From: Pseudarthrobacter sp. NIBRBAC000502770
Lineage (GTDB): Bacteria > Actinomycetota > Actinomycetes > Actinomycetales > Micrococcaceae
DNA: 64,000 nt
NCBI RefSeq assembly: GCF_006517815.1
Contig: NZ_CP041198.1
Location: 4,216,001-4,280,000 of the forward strand
Reading direction: 5' to 3'
The notes below the pieces were generated by a model. The model was not told the DNA's origin. It did not search any database and was given only the letters and a program-made list of their open reading frames with translations. Position 1 is the first letter of the stretch, and each line of letters opens with the position of its first letter. The translations under genes and the position numbers were made by a program. This document shows positions 47,426-56,553 of the stretch, in pieces.

Positions 47426-48319
47426 TCAGCGGCCCAGGAGTGCATCGCGGTGCTCGGACATCCGTTCCCTGAGGGCCTGCACGACGGCGGCCACCGCAGG
47501 GCGGCGGAGTGAGTCCGGACGCAGGACCATCCAGTAGGGGAGCAGTTCGCCGATCTTTTCGGGCAGCAGGCGGACCAGGTCGTCGTGGAGGTCGGCCATG
47601 AAGCACGGCAGGAAGCCGACGCCGGCGCCGGCACGGGTGGCCTCGACATGGACGAACACGTTGGTGGAGGTCAGGCCGTCCTTCATGGCGGGAACGAGCC
47701 GCCGCGGCGCATCGAGGTCGTCCACCTGGAGCATCGAGTCCACGAAGTAGACCAGCGGATGCCCGTTGAGTTCGGCCACGGTGGCGGGTGTCCCATACTC
47801 TGCAAGGTAGGCGCGGGAGGCATACATGCCCAGCCGGTAATCGCCCAGGCGGATGGCCTCCGCGCGGTGCACCTGCGGCTCGCCCACCACCACTTCGATG
47901 TCCAGCCCTGACCGCTGCTGCAGCGCCCGGCGGGTCATGGTGACCACCTCCACGCTCAGGCCCGGATGGTCCCGGCGCAGCCGTGCCACGGCAGGGGCGG
48001 CAATGTAGGCGCTGAAGCCATCCGTCGCGGTCATGCGCACGACGCCGGCAATCGGGTCGGGTGCCTGGCCGCCCGGTCCCAGCGTGCCCAGCACCGCCTC
48101 CACCTGTTCGGCCGCCCGCACGGCGCGTTCGCCAAGCTCCGTGAGTTCCCAGCCGCCCGCGGCACGGGACAGGACCCGGCCGCCCAGGGACTTCTCGAGC
48201 GCGGCGATCCTGCGCGAGACGGTGGTGTGGTTCAGGCCCAAGGCTTGGGCCGCCGTCGTGAACCTGGCGGAGCGGGACACCGCCAGGAGCACCAGCAGGT
48301 CATCGGGGTTCGCGTTCAT
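47426..48319 (-). CDS. LysR family transcriptional regulator
   Basis: 297 residues with the N-terminal winged helix (DLLVLLAVSRSARFTTAAQALGLNHTTVSRRIAALEKSLGGRVLSR) and a LysR substrate-binding domain. It is divergent from the MFS gene, with a 127-bp shared region. LysR proteins usually control their divergent neighbour, so it is a candidate regulator of the MFS-bdhA unit; its effector might be 3-hydroxybutyrate or a relative, by inference. Confidence 0.93.
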   Translation of the reverse strand: MNANPDDLLVLLAVSRSARFTTAAQALGLNHTTVSRRIAALEKSLGGRVLSRAAGGWELTELGERAVRAAEQVEAVLGTLGPGGQAPDPIAGVVRMTATDGFSAYIAAPAVARLRRDHPGLSVEVVTMTRRALQQRSGLDIEVVVGEPQVHRAEAIRLGDYRLGMYASRAYLAEYGTPATVAELNGHPLVYFVDSMLQVDDLDAPRRLVPAMKDGLTSTNVFVHVEATRAGAGVGFLPCFMADLHDDLVRLLPEKIGELLPYWMVLRPDSLRRPAVAAVVQALRERMSEHRDALLGR

Positions 48320-48328
48320 ATCTGCAAT

Positions 48329-48419
48329 TGTGCACACGTTGACTGCCTCTTTGGCCATTGAAGAGCCGGACCTGTGCAGCAATACTCATCTGAGTCACTT
48401 GTGCTGGAGATCACAGCAC
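48329..48419. promoter_or_regulatory. LysR-type candidate operators
   Basis: Between the LysR and MFS genes lie TGTGCACA at 48329-48336 (a perfect 8-bp palindrome) and GTGCTG-GAGATCA-CAGCAC at 48401-48419 (6-bp perfect arms). The second is 27 bp before the MFS start. Either could be a LysR site. Confidence 0.5.
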
Positions 48420-48446
48420 GTGTCAATGTGGACACTGAGGAGAACC

Positions 48447-49826
48447 ATGAGCATTGAGCAAGGCCTGGCGAACGACGCCGGGCATGCACCCAAGGGAACG
48501 GGCCTGAAGAAGATTGTCGCCGCCTCCATGGTGGGCACGGTGGTGGAATGGTACGAATTCTTCCTGTACGCCACCGCGGCCACGCTGGTCTTCGGCAAGT
48601 ACTTCTTCCCCGCCACAGGCAACGACCTGGACGGGATCATCCAGGCGTTCCTGACCTATGCCGTGGGCTTCATCGCCCGCCCGCTGGGCGGCATCGTCTT
48701 TGGCCAGATCGGCGACAAGCTGGGCCGGAAGCCCACGCTGCAGCTCACCATCATCATCATCGGTGTTTCCACGTTCCTGATGGGCTGCCTGCCGGGCTTC
48801 GCCGACATCGGGTACCTGGCCCCTGCGCTGCTAGTGGCCTTGCGCTTCATCCAGGGCTTCGCGCTGGGCGGCGAATGGGGCGGTGCCGTGCTCCTGGTGG
48901 CCGAACACAGCCCCAACAAGACCCGCGCCTTCTGGTCCAGCTGGCCCCAGGCGGCCGTCCCGGTGGGCAACCTCCTGGCCACCCTGGTGCTGTACATCAT
49001 GTCCACCACCCTGAGCAGCGAGGCCTTCCTCGGTTGGGGCTGGCGCGTGGCGTTCTGGCTCTCCGCAGTGATCGTCTTCGTGGGCTACTACATCCGCACC
49101 AACGTCAGCGAATCGCCCATCTTCCTCGAAGCCAAGGAACTGGTGGAGAAGGAACAGGCCGTCAGCTACGGCGTCTTCGAGGTCCTGCGCAAGTACCCCA
49201 AGGGCATCTTCCAGGCCATGGGCCTGCGGTTCGCGGAAAACATCATGTATTACCTGGTGGTCAGCTTCGCGATCGTGTACCTCAAGAGCGTGCACAAGTA
49301 CGACACTTCCTCGCTCCTGCTGGCGCTGCTGATCGCGCACCTTATCCACTTCGCCATCATTCCGCAGTACGGCCGCCTCGCGGACCGGATTGGCCGCAAG
49401 CCCGTTTACCTGGCCGGCGCCATCCTGGGTGCCACCTGGCCGTTCTTCGCCTTCCCGATGTTCGATACCAGGAACGCCGTCGTCATCGTCCTGGCCGTGA
49501 CCATCGGCCTGTGCCTGCACGGCCTGATGTATGCGGGCCAGCCCGCCATCATGGCCGAGATGTTCCCCACCCGCATGCGGTACTCCGGCGCATCCCTCGG
49601 CTCGCAGGTGACGTCCATCTTCGCCGGTTCGCTGGCGCCGCTGCTGGCCACCCAGTGGCTGAAGGACACGGGTTCGTGGCTGCCCACCGCCATCTACCTG
49701 GTGGTGGCCTGTGCCATCACCACGGTGGCCGTGCTAAGCCTGAAGGAGACCAAGGGCATTGCCCTGGAGGACGTGGACCAGGAAGACGCGGCCCGCGAGG
49801 GGCTGCTGACCGCTGGACGCCGCTGA
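48447..49826 (+). CDS. MFS transporter, metabolite:H+ symporter family
   Basis: The 459-residue, 12-helix transporter has VGTVVEWYEFFLYATAA, typical of the MHS (ShiA/KgtP/ProP-like) branch, the loop 2-3 motif GQIGDKLGRKP (GxxxDRxGRR type), and a second-half copy GRLADRIGRKPV. Organic-acid substrates are usual in this branch. GAGGAGA lies before the start. It is followed at 75 bp by 3-hydroxybutyrate dehydrogenase, so uptake of 3-hydroxybutyrate is a reasonable inference. Confidence 0.92.
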   Translation: MSIEQGLANDAGHAPKGTGLKKIVAASMVGTVVEWYEFFLYATAATLVFGKYFFPATGNDLDGIIQAFLTYAVGFIARPLGGIVFGQIGDKLGRKPTLQLTIIIIGVSTFLMGCLPGFADIGYLAPALLVALRFIQGFALGGEWGGAVLLVAEHSPNKTRAFWSSWPQAAVPVGNLLATLVLYIMSTTLSSEAFLGWGWRVAFWLSAVIVFVGYYIRTNVSESPIFLEAKELVEKEQAVSYGVFEVLRKYPKGIFQAMGLRFAENIMYYLVVSFAIVYLKSVHKYDTSSLLLALLIAHLIHFAIIPQYGRLADRIGRKPVYLAGAILGATWPFFAFPMFDTRNAVVIVLAVTIGLCLHGLMYAGQPAIMAEMFPTRMRYSGASLGSQVTSIFAGSLAPLLATQWLKDTGSWLPTAIYLVVACAITTVAVLSLKETKGIALEDVDQEDAAREGLLTAGRR

Positions 49827-49901
49827 CCTGGCTGTTGGGTTGACCCGGCCGCTGGACCGTCCGGGCGCGCAAGTCGTTGGCTGTACACAAGGAGAACTGG
49901 A

Positions 49902-50651
49902 ATGGACAACACGTTGAATGGACGCAAGGCGCTGGTCACCGGCGGTGCCAGCGGAATCGGGGCCGCCTGCGTGCGCGCACTGGCGGCGCGCGGAGCGAAA
50001 GTGGTGGTGGCCGACGTCGATGCCGCCGCCGCAACGTCCCTCGCCGATGAGGTGGGCGGCAGCGCCTGGGAAGTGGACCTGTTGGACGTCGACGCCCTGG
50101 CCGGGCTGAGCCTTGACTGCGACATCCTGGTCAACAACGCCGGCATCCAGCGCATCAACCCCATCGAGGAGTTCGATCCCGCAGACTTTCGCAGGCTTAT
50201 CAGCCTGATGCTGGAGGCCCCGTTCCTGCTCATCCGGGCTGCCCTGCCGCACATGTACGCCAACAAGTTCGGCCGCGTCATCAACGTGTCCTCGGTTCAT
50301 GGACTGCGCGCCTCTCCGTTCAAAAGCGCGTACGTCTCGGCCAAGCACGGCCTGGAAGGGCTCAGCAAGGTGACCGCGCTTGAAGGGGGACCGCACGGTG
50401 TTACGTCGAACTGCGTCAACCCCGGATACGTGCGCACGCCTTTGGTGGAGAAGCAGCTCGCGGACCAGGCCAAGATGCACGGCATCCCGGAGTCCGAGGT
50501 CCTGGCGAAGGTGATGCTCACCGAAGCCGCCATCAAGCGCCTGGTGGAGCCGGACGAGGTGGCGTCCCTGGTGGCCTGGCTGGCGTCCCCGGACGCCGGC
50601 ATGGTCACCGGCGCCAGCTACACCATGGACGGTGGCTGGTCGGCCCGTTAG
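49902..50651 (+). CDS. bdhA: 3-hydroxybutyrate dehydrogenase-like SDR
   Basis: The 249-residue classical SDR has LVTGGASGIGAACVRAL, ILVNNAGIQ, NVSSVHGLRASPFKSAYVSAKHGLEGLSKV (YxxxK) and NPGYVRTPLVEKQ, a close match to bacterial D-3-hydroxybutyrate dehydrogenases, which give acetoacetate. AAGGAG lies upstream. Together with the MFS and the LysR regulator it would form a ketone-body or polyhydroxybutyrate-monomer uptake unit. Confidence 0.87.
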   Translation: MDNTLNGRKALVTGGASGIGAACVRALAARGAKVVVADVDAAAATSLADEVGGSAWEVDLLDVDALAGLSLDCDILVNNAGIQRINPIEEFDPADFRRLISLMLEAPFLLIRAALPHMYANKFGRVINVSSVHGLRASPFKSAYVSAKHGLEGLSKVTALEGGPHGVTSNCVNPGYVRTPLVEKQLADQAKMHGIPESEVLAKVMLTEAAIKRLVEPDEVASLVAWLASPDAGMVTGASYTMDGGWSAR

Positions 50652-50655
50652 TACT

Positions 50656-50919
50656 TCAGTCCAGGGGTTTGACCAGCCGGTGGTCAAAGAAGAAGACGCC
50701 GTACGGGGTCTTCACTCCCACTGACCGGCGGTCCTGCCACACGACGACCCCTTCGCGCCTGCCGCTGAAGGGGTCGTCGCCTATGACGGTGTCCCCTACC
50801 CGGTAAGGGCAGCGGGGTCCGAAAGCCGTCAACGTGCGGCCCCATGCCCCGGAAAGGGCGGACCCCAGGCTGACGGGCCGGCCCATGCCGGAAAGATCCT
50901 GTGCGTAGTCCCTGGCCAT
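50656..50919 (-). CDS. Small unknown protein
   Basis: An 87-residue protein with a beta-rich, SH3-like feel in the second half (CPYRVGDTVIGDDPFSGRREGVVVWQDRRSVGVKTPYGVFFF). AAGGAG is eight bases before the ATG. No family recognised. Convergent with bdhA, only 4 bp between the stops. Confidence 0.7.
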   Translation of the reverse strand: MARDYAQDLSGMGRPVSLGSALSGAWGRTLTAFGPRCPYRVGDTVIGDDPFSGRREGVVVWQDRRSVGVKTPYGVFFFDHRLVKPLD

Positions 50920-51086
50920 GTGACCAACTCCTTCAAGCGGCAACCTGCCGCCTGCTAACGGTGCTGGTTGGCGGAATGCTCCCAGCGGAGGATGGTCCTC
51001 CCATTCCGGCCGCCACCGTACGGCTACGCTAAGCGCTATTCACACCAGCCACAGCAGTAACAGGTACTCATTTTCCGGTGCTGCGA

Positions 51087-51467
51087 CTACTTGGCCGGGA
51101 CGGCCCCGTTGATGATCTCTTCGGCGTGGTCAAAAGCCCAGGCTGCCAGAGGCACCAGCAGCGCACTCAGTTCGTAGCCCCGGTCGGTGAGGCTGTAGTC
51201 CACCCGGGGCGGAATGACAGGCTGGGCTTTCCTGCTGACCAGGCCGTCGCGCTCCAGGGTCTTCAGCGTTTGTGCCAGCATCTTCTCGCTGATGCCCTCG
51301 GCCCGCCGCCGCAGGTCGCTCCACCGCTGTTCGCCCTCCGACAGGGCAATGAGGAGCAGGACGCCCCATTTGCTGGTGACGTGGTCGAGCAGTGTCCGGC
51401 TGGGGCACCCGGCCGGGAACACGCCGTCGTCAAAGGCCATGGGCAGGGGGCGGCTCGCATGCCACAA
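51087..51467 (-). CDS. HxlR family transcriptional regulator
   Basis: The 126-residue winged-helix protein has CPSRTLLDHVTSKWGVLLLIAL, RWSDLRRRAEGISEKMLAQTLKTLERDGLV and VDYSLTDRGYEL, the HxlR signature. The conserved N-terminal cysteine for redox or electrophile sensing is present (GCPS). TTG start has GGAG five bases upstream; ATG at 51440 is an alternative. It is divergent from the SDR gene, its probable target. Confidence 0.9.
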   Translation of the reverse strand: MWHASRPLPMAFDDGVFPAGCPSRTLLDHVTSKWGVLLLIALSEGEQRWSDLRRRAEGISEKMLAQTLKTLERDGLVSRKAQPVIPPRVDYSLTDRGYELSALLVPLAAWAFDHAEEIINGAVPAK

Positions 51468-51482
51468 GCTTACTCCAAGGTC

Positions 51483-51507
51483 AGTACCTTACTTCAAAGT
51501 GCGTACT
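51483..51507. promoter_or_regulatory. HxlR-type operator candidate
   Basis: AGTAC and GTACT arms (51483-51487, 51503-51507) around a TTACTTCAAAGTG-containing core, in the short gap between hxlR and the SDR gene. HxlR-family operators often have this AGTAC-type dyad. Likely controls one or both genes. Confidence 0.6.
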
Positions 51508-51579
51508 CACTTTTGGGAAGTTATCCGCCGACGGGCCGGTTGTGCCCTTCGACAGAGCAAAATCCCGAAAGGAATCATC

Positions 51580-52442
51580 GTGAGCATTGTTGTTACAGGC
51601 GCCACTGGCCAGTTGGGCCGCCACGTTCTTGAAGCACTCCTGGAGCGTGGGGTGGCGGCCGGGAATATTGTCGCGGCCGGCCGGTCCGTGGCGAAGCTGG
51701 CGGACTTCGTGGAGCGCGGGGTACGCGTACAGCCGATGGACTACGCCGACGCCGGATCGGTTGCCGCTGCCTTGAAGGGTGCCACGCGGGTGCTCCTGAT
51801 CTCCGGCAGCGAAGTGGGACAGCGGGTTGACCAGCACCGCACCGTTATCGAAGCGGCCAAGGCCGAGGGCGTGGAGCTGCTGGCCTACACCAGCATCGCC
51901 AACGCGGACACCACGTCCATGTTGCTGGCCGACGAGCACAAGGCCACCGAGGCGCTGCTGCGTGAGTCCGGGGTTCCGTTCGTGCTGCTGCGCAACGGCT
52001 GGTACCTGGAAAACTACACGGAGCAGCTGCCCGGAACGCTTGCGCAGGGCGCTGTTGCGGGAAGCGCCGGTGACGGCAAGGTCAGCGCCGCTGCCCGGGC
52101 CGACTATGCCCACGCGGCTGCCGCGGTTTTGGTGGCCGACGGCCAGGCCGGCAAGGTTTACGAGCTTGGCGGCGACAAGGCCTTCAGCATGGCGGACCTC
52201 GCTGCGGAGATCAGCGCGGCCACCGGGAAGGCCGTCAGCTACAACGACCTGCCCGCGGGGACTATGCGGAACTGCTCGCGTCCGTGGGTGTGCCGGAAGC
52301 CTTTGCGGAGATCCTGGCGGATTCCGACATGGGCATTGCCCGCGGCGACCTCCTGGTCAGCACCGGCGACCTCCGGCGGCTGATCGGCCGCCCGACGACG
52401 TCCCTTGGCCAGGCGGTGCGGGCCGCCGCTGCTGCCGCGTAG
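51580..52442 (+). pseudogene. NAD(P)H quinone oxidoreductase-like SDR, frameshifted near 3' end
   Basis: A QorB-like atypical SDR: IVVTGATGQLGRHVLEAL at the start, LLISGSEVGQRVDQHR, LLAYTSIANAD and VLLRNGWYLENY. GTG start with GAAAGGAA. The frame is broken at the G run 52257-52260: as written it drifts into an unrelated tail ending at 52383. One extra G restores LPAGDYAELLASVG through to a stop at 52442, giving 287 residues. All upstream motifs are intact. It may be a sequencing artefact or a true late mutation. Confidence 0.85.
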
Positions 52443-52457
52443 GACAGCCGAACTGAA

Positions 52458-52494
52458 AGGTGCCCGTCCCCATATAGGGGCCGGGCACCTTTTT
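52458..52494 (+). terminator. Strong intrinsic terminator
   Basis: AGGTGCCCG, then TCCCC-ATAT-AGGGG, then CGGGCACCT, followed directly by TTTTTC. Arms 52458-52466 and 52482-52490 are perfect. It ends the SDR transcript and may also serve the convergent ABC-transporter transcript. Confidence 0.88.
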
Positions 52495-52552
52495 CTCTGT
52501 CTCTTAGGCGGGCTGGGACGTTGTTCGCTGCGCCGGTTGTGCTTCCCTCGGG

Positions 52553-53632
52553 TTACTTAACCAGGTCGTTGGTGTACGTATCGGCAAGCTTGATGTCCTT
52601 GTTTCCCACGTCAGGGTTGGCCACCTGCTGGGTCTTCAGGACTGCCTGGACGCCGTCGTCGGTAAAAGTGCCGTCCTTGCTCAAAGTGTTCTTGAGGTCA
52701 TCGATGACCTTAGCGTAGAGATCCTTGTCGCCGCCGGCGAAGTTTTCCGGCATCTTGGCCGCGATTTCTGCCCCCGAATGCCCGTTGATGTACTCCAGGG
52801 TCCGCTTGATGGCCTTGGCCAGCTTGGTGGCGGTGTCCTTGTTCTGGTTGAGCCAGTCAGTCTTGGCGTACAGGCAGGCGGAAGGCCAGGAATCGGTGGC
52901 GAACACTTCCTTCAGGCCCTCGGAGCTGCGGACATCCTCCAGGACCACTGGGTTGTGGCCGATGCGCTTGGTAAGCACTGAGACGTCCGGTTCGAGCATC
53001 ACTGCGGCGTCAACCTGGCCCTGCTCAACAGCGGCAACGGCAGATGAGCCGGCGCCGATGGCGGAAACAGCTGCATCAGACTGCTGCATGTTGTTCTTGG
53101 CCAGCAGGAACTTCACGAACATGTCGGTGGAAGAACCCGGAGCTGTGACGCCCACATTCTTGCCCTTCAGGTCCGCGATGGACTTGATCTGGCCTTCGTT
53201 CTTCGGGGACACCAGCAGGGCCAGGCCGGATGACTGGCCCATGTCCACGAACGCTTTGATCTGCTGGTTCTTGGCCTGCATCTGGATGGTGTGCTCGTAG
53301 TACCCGCTGGTCACGTTGGTGCTGCCGCCGATCATGGCGGTCAGGGCCTTGGAGCCGCCCTGGAGGTCCTGGAGCTCAACATCCACGCCCTCATCCTTGT
53401 AGTACCCAAGTTGCTGGGCCAACGTGGTCGGGAGGTAGGTCAGGAGGGTCTGTCCGCCGACGCCAATCACCACCTTGCCACCGCCCCCGCCGCCGGCAGT
53501 GGCCGATCCGCTTTGGCCGGGAGGGGCCGCCGCGGGTGCGCCGCAGGCTGAGAGCGCCAGGGCAACTGACGCAATGAGGGTCAGTGGCCGGAGGAGGACC
53601 CGGCCACGGCGCCGGGTTGCTTTCTGTGTCAT
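52553..53632 (-). CDS. ABC transporter substrate-binding lipoprotein, TauA/SsuA-like
   Basis: The 359-residue protein has an N-terminal signal with lipobox LSAC (Cys30), a short Gly/Ala/Ser linker, then the NMT1/THI5-type periplasmic-binding fold (TLAQQLGYYKDEGVDVELQDLQGG, ADLKGKNVGVTAPGSSTDMFVKFLL). Such proteins bind sulfonates, nitrate, thiamine precursors or aromatic acids; substrate here is open. It is followed in the same orientation by permease and ATPase genes that lie upstream in transcription order. Confidence 0.92.
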   Translation of the reverse strand: MTQKATRRRGRVLLRPLTLIASVALALSACGAPAAAPPGQSGSATAGGGGGGKVVIGVGGQTLLTYLPTTLAQQLGYYKDEGVDVELQDLQGGSKALTAMIGGSTNVTSGYYEHTIQMQAKNQQIKAFVDMGQSSGLALLVSPKNEGQIKSIADLKGKNVGVTAPGSSTDMFVKFLLAKNNMQQSDAAVSAIGAGSSAVAAVEQGQVDAAVMLEPDVSVLTKRIGHNPVVLEDVRSSEGLKEVFATDSWPSACLYAKTDWLNQNKDTATKLAKAIKRTLEYINGHSGAEIAAKMPENFAGGDKDLYAKVIDDLKNTLSKDGTFTDDGVQAVLKTQQVANPDVGNKDIKLADTYTNDLVK

Positions 53633-53705
53633 GAGTGTCCCTTTCAGGCGGGTTGTTGAGTTTCTGCGCAGGTAAAGCAGCTCTTGGGCCGGGCGGGGTC
53701 AGGGG

Positions 53706-54572
53706 TCAGGAAGACCGTACCGGGCGCCACCTGAGCAGGTGCCGCTCCAGGCGGTTGACGAGGAGGTCGATGATCAGGACGACGATCATGAGGATGAACA
53801 TCCCGGCAAACACGCCCTTGGTGTCGAACACGCCCTGGGCCTGGGCGATGGCATATCCGACGCCTCCCGACGCGCCAAGGTACTCGCCCACCACTGCGCC
53901 GGTAATGGCGAAGCCGACGCTGATATGCAGGCTGGAGAAGATCCAGGTCAGGGCGCTGGGGATGAAGACGTGGCGCAGGAGCTGCTTTTCGCTGGCCCCC
54001 AGCATCCTGGCGTTGTCCACCAGGACCCGGTCCACGCTCTTGACCCCTTCCAGGGTGTTAAAGAAGACAATGAAGAACACCAGGGTGAAGCCGAAGGCGA
54101 CCTTGGACCAGATGCCAAGGCCGAACCACAGCAGGAAAATCGGAGCCAGGACCACGCGCGGGAGCGCATTGAACATCTGGAGGAAGGGGTCCAGCAGCCG
54201 CTCAAGGATTCGGACGCGGGCGAGGATAAAGCCCAGGAGGAGTCCGACGGCGGCTCCCACCAGGAAGGCGAGGATGGCTTCCTGCATGGTCACCCAAAGG
54301 TGGGGGAATACGAACCCTGAGGACACCCAGAGCCATACGGTCTGGAAGATGTCCGAAGGGAGGGGGAAGAAGAATTCGTCGATCACCCCGGCCCGTCCCA
54401 GGACCTCCCACGCTCCCAGGACGAGAACCGTGAGGAGGAGCTGGATGCTCCGCATGGCCAAGGGTGACATTTCTCCCCGGCGGGCCGGGCGGCTGGCGGG
54501 CCTGCGGTCCTGGGTGCCGCCGGGAGAGCCGTTCCCGCGGGACCCGGGCCTCCGTGAACCGAGTATGGTCAC
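53706..54572 (-). CDS. ABC transporter permease, TauC/SsuC-like
   Basis: The 288-residue protein has about six membrane helices and the EAA-type loop (DNARMLGASEKQLLRHVFIPSAL) near the C-terminal third. The family-typical LWFGLGIWSKVAFGFTLVFFIVFFN is present. GTG start; GTGA overlaps the repaired stop of the ATPase gene. It forms a transporter with the flanking ATPase and binding protein. Confidence 0.92.
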   Translation of the reverse strand: MTILGSRRPGSRGNGSPGGTQDRRPASRPARRGEMSPLAMRSIQLLLTVLVLGAWEVLGRAGVIDEFFFPLPSDIFQTVWLWVSSGFVFPHLWVTMQEAILAFLVGAAVGLLLGFILARVRILERLLDPFLQMFNALPRVVLAPIFLLWFGLGIWSKVAFGFTLVFFIVFFNTLEGVKSVDRVLVDNARMLGASEKQLLRHVFIPSALTWIFSSLHISVGFAITGAVVGEYLGASGGVGYAIAQAQGVFDTKGVFAGMFILMIVVLIIDLLVNRLERHLLRWRPVRSS

Positions 54573-55407
54573 GCCGCTTCACCTTCCTCCGCCATAGCGT
54601 TTTCGTAGGTCTTTGAAACTTCGACTTTCAGGCGGCCCCAGATCTCGCGGTGCAGCACCACAAACCGGGGGTCGTCACGGATATCCAGCAGGTCGCGCGG
54701 GCGGGGGATGTCGATTTGGTAGCTTCCCACCACCGTGCTCCCGGGCCGGCTCCCAGAATGACCACTTCATCGGACAATGCGATCGCTTCGTCGAGGTCGT
54801 GGGTAATGAAGACCACTGCCTTGCCGGATTCCTGCCAAAGCTGCAGGAGTTCGTTTTCCATGATCTGGCGGGTCTGGACGTCGAGGGCTGAAAATGGCTC
54901 GTCCATGAGGAGGATGTCCGGGTTAACTATCCAGGCCTGTGCGATGGCCGTGCGCTTGCGCATGCCGCCGCTGAGCTGGTGCGGATAGCGGTCCGCGAAG
55001 TTCTTGAGGCCCACCTTTTCGAGCCAGCGCCGCGATTCCGAGTGGGCCTCCGCCTTGGAGACGCCGGCCATGGTCAGGCCCAGGCTGACGTTGTCGATGA
55101 CCGTTTTCCACGGCAGCAGGGCGTCCTGCTGGAACATGTAGGACGCCCGGCGGTTCACTCCCGCCACCGGCTCTCCGAAGCTCTTGACCTCTCCGAAGCT
55201 GGGAGTCAGAAGCCCTGCTGCCATGTTCAGGATGGTGGACTTGCCTGATCCCGTCGGGCCGACGATCGAGACGAAGCGGCCGGGTTCCACCTTCAGGTCA
55301 ATGTCGCGGACTGCGAAGTAGGTCTCGCCCCCGGATGCTGGAAATTGTTTGGTGCACCCGGTGAGCTCCACGGCATATCCGGACGTGGCTGGCTGTGCAG
55401 CTGGCAT
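54569..55407 (-). pseudogene. ABC transporter ATPase, TauB/SsuB-like, frameshifted near 3' end
   Basis: Walker A GPTGSGKST, Q-loop MFQQDALLPW, signature LSGGMRKRTAIAQA, Walker B ILLMDEPFSALD and H-loop FITHDLDEA are all intact. After GAGPG the frame as written goes out at the G run 54740-54742 (minus strand) and ends at 54628. One added G restores GSTVVGSYQIDIPRPRDLL and a stop at 54569 that overlaps the permease GTG, giving about 279 residues. All catalytic motifs precede the break, so the truncated form might still work. The ATG at 55407 has GGAAGAGG upstream. Confidence 0.85.
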
Positions 55408-55564
55408 CTTTGCCTCTTCCCGGCCAACTCCGGCCGTTTGTTTCCCCCTGTTGGTCCACGCTGTCGGAACGAAAGTGGTGCATCGGTCCGCGTCCGGAGA
55501 CCTGCGTGCGGCCTCTGGTGGTGTTACTCGTCGGCAGGTCCTTCCTGCCACATCGTGGGTTCGC

Positions 55565-55616
55565 CATCATGATGTGGACCTGATGCTAACAGTTACTTCG
55601 GTCACACTCAATGACC
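55565..55616. promoter_or_regulatory. Candidate operators in the ABC-IclR divergent gap
   Basis: CATCATGATG at 55565-55574 is a perfect palindrome; GGTCA-N7-TGACC at 55600-55616 is a perfect dyad lying 22 bp before the IclR start. They may be sites for IclR autoregulation and control of the divergent transporter. Confidence 0.5.
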
Positions 55617-55638
55617 CCTCGGCTCATACACTTTCCCC

Positions 55639-56412
55639 ATGAGCTCCAGCGAAACGTCGGCCACGCCCCTGTTGGTCCTGCGGAAGATCACTGCCATCCT
55701 CGATGCTTTCTCCCTCGCGCAGCCCGAGCTGTCGCTGGCCGAGATCCGTTCCAGCACCGGGGTACCGCACTCCACCGTCCAGCGCCTTGTGGCGAACATG
55801 GTGCAGGAAGGGATTCTAGACAGGCACGGAGACCGGTACCGGGTGGGGGTCCGGATGGCCCACTGGGCGGCACCCGCAACCCAGGGGCTGGATTTCCTGG
55901 AGCTGCTGACGCCCGTGCTGCGAAGGCTTCGTGACGAACTGGGCGAGACCGCCTGCATCTTTCGCGAATCCCAAGGGAAACGGGTTTGCATCGCCCTTGC
56001 CGAGACCCGCCGCATGCTCCGGCGGGCGGTAAGTGTCGGTGAAATCATGCCGCTCCACGTGGGTGCGGCGGGGCGGGTCCTGCTGGCCTGGAATCCGGAA
56101 GTTGCCGAGCGGGTGTACCGGTCGGGCCTGGCATCACTGACCGACCAGACCATCACCGATGCCGCGAGCCTGGAAGAATCGGTCGCCAAAGCCCGCGCGG
56201 ACGGCTTCGCCATCACCACCGGTGAGCGCGTGTCCGGCGCCAGCGGCATCTCGGCGCCGATTTTCGGCCCACAGGGCGAACTCTTCGGCGCTCTTACGGT
56301 GATGGGGCCGGCCCTGAGGATGCCCTTCGACGTCTGCGCGTCCTGGGTGGAACAGGTGCTGGCGGCCGCGGAAGAGGGTACCAGGGTCATCGGCGGCACC
56401 ATCCCGCAGTAG
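55639..56412 (+). CDS. IclR family transcriptional regulator
   Basis: 257 residues: N-terminal winged helix (LLVLRKITAILDAFSLAQPELSLAEIRSSTGVPHSTVQRLVANMVQEGIL) and C-terminal IclR effector domain (LHVGAAGRVLLAW, GFAITTGERVSGASGISAPIF). It is divergent from the ABC transporter and upstream of the CoA-transferase and HMG-CoA-lyase genes, so it probably controls both arms of one catabolic unit. Confidence 0.93.
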   Translation: MSSSETSATPLLVLRKITAILDAFSLAQPELSLAEIRSSTGVPHSTVQRLVANMVQEGILDRHGDRYRVGVRMAHWAAPATQGLDFLELLTPVLRRLRDELGETACIFRESQGKRVCIALAETRRMLRRAVSVGEIMPLHVGAAGRVLLAWNPEVAERVYRSGLASLTDQTITDAASLEESVAKARADGFAITTGERVSGASGISAPIFGPQGELFGALTVMGPALRMPFDVCASWVEQVLAAAEEGTRVIGGTIPQ

Positions 56413-56438
56413 CGACGATTTCACCTCCCTCTATCCAC

Positions 56439-56460
56439 ATTGTGAATTTAGGTCCACAAT
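56439..56460 (+). promoter_or_regulatory. Dyad ATTGTG-N10-CACAAT
   Basis: Perfect 6-bp arms at 56439-56444 and 56455-56460, between the IclR and CoA-transferase genes. It sits in the likely promoter of the CoA-transferase if translation starts at 56554. A good candidate operator for the IclR protein. Confidence 0.55.
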
Positions 56461-56553
56461 ATGAGTTGTCGTGCCAACGATGCTTCGCGATCCCACGGCA
56501 GGCCGGGCAACGCGGCCCGGGCACCGGTTGCCGTCAGAACAGGAGTCCCAAAG

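Noticed and set aside
48548..49843. Arg/Pro/His-rich frame inside the MFS gene
   Set aside because: Alternative frame of a clear 12-helix transporter.
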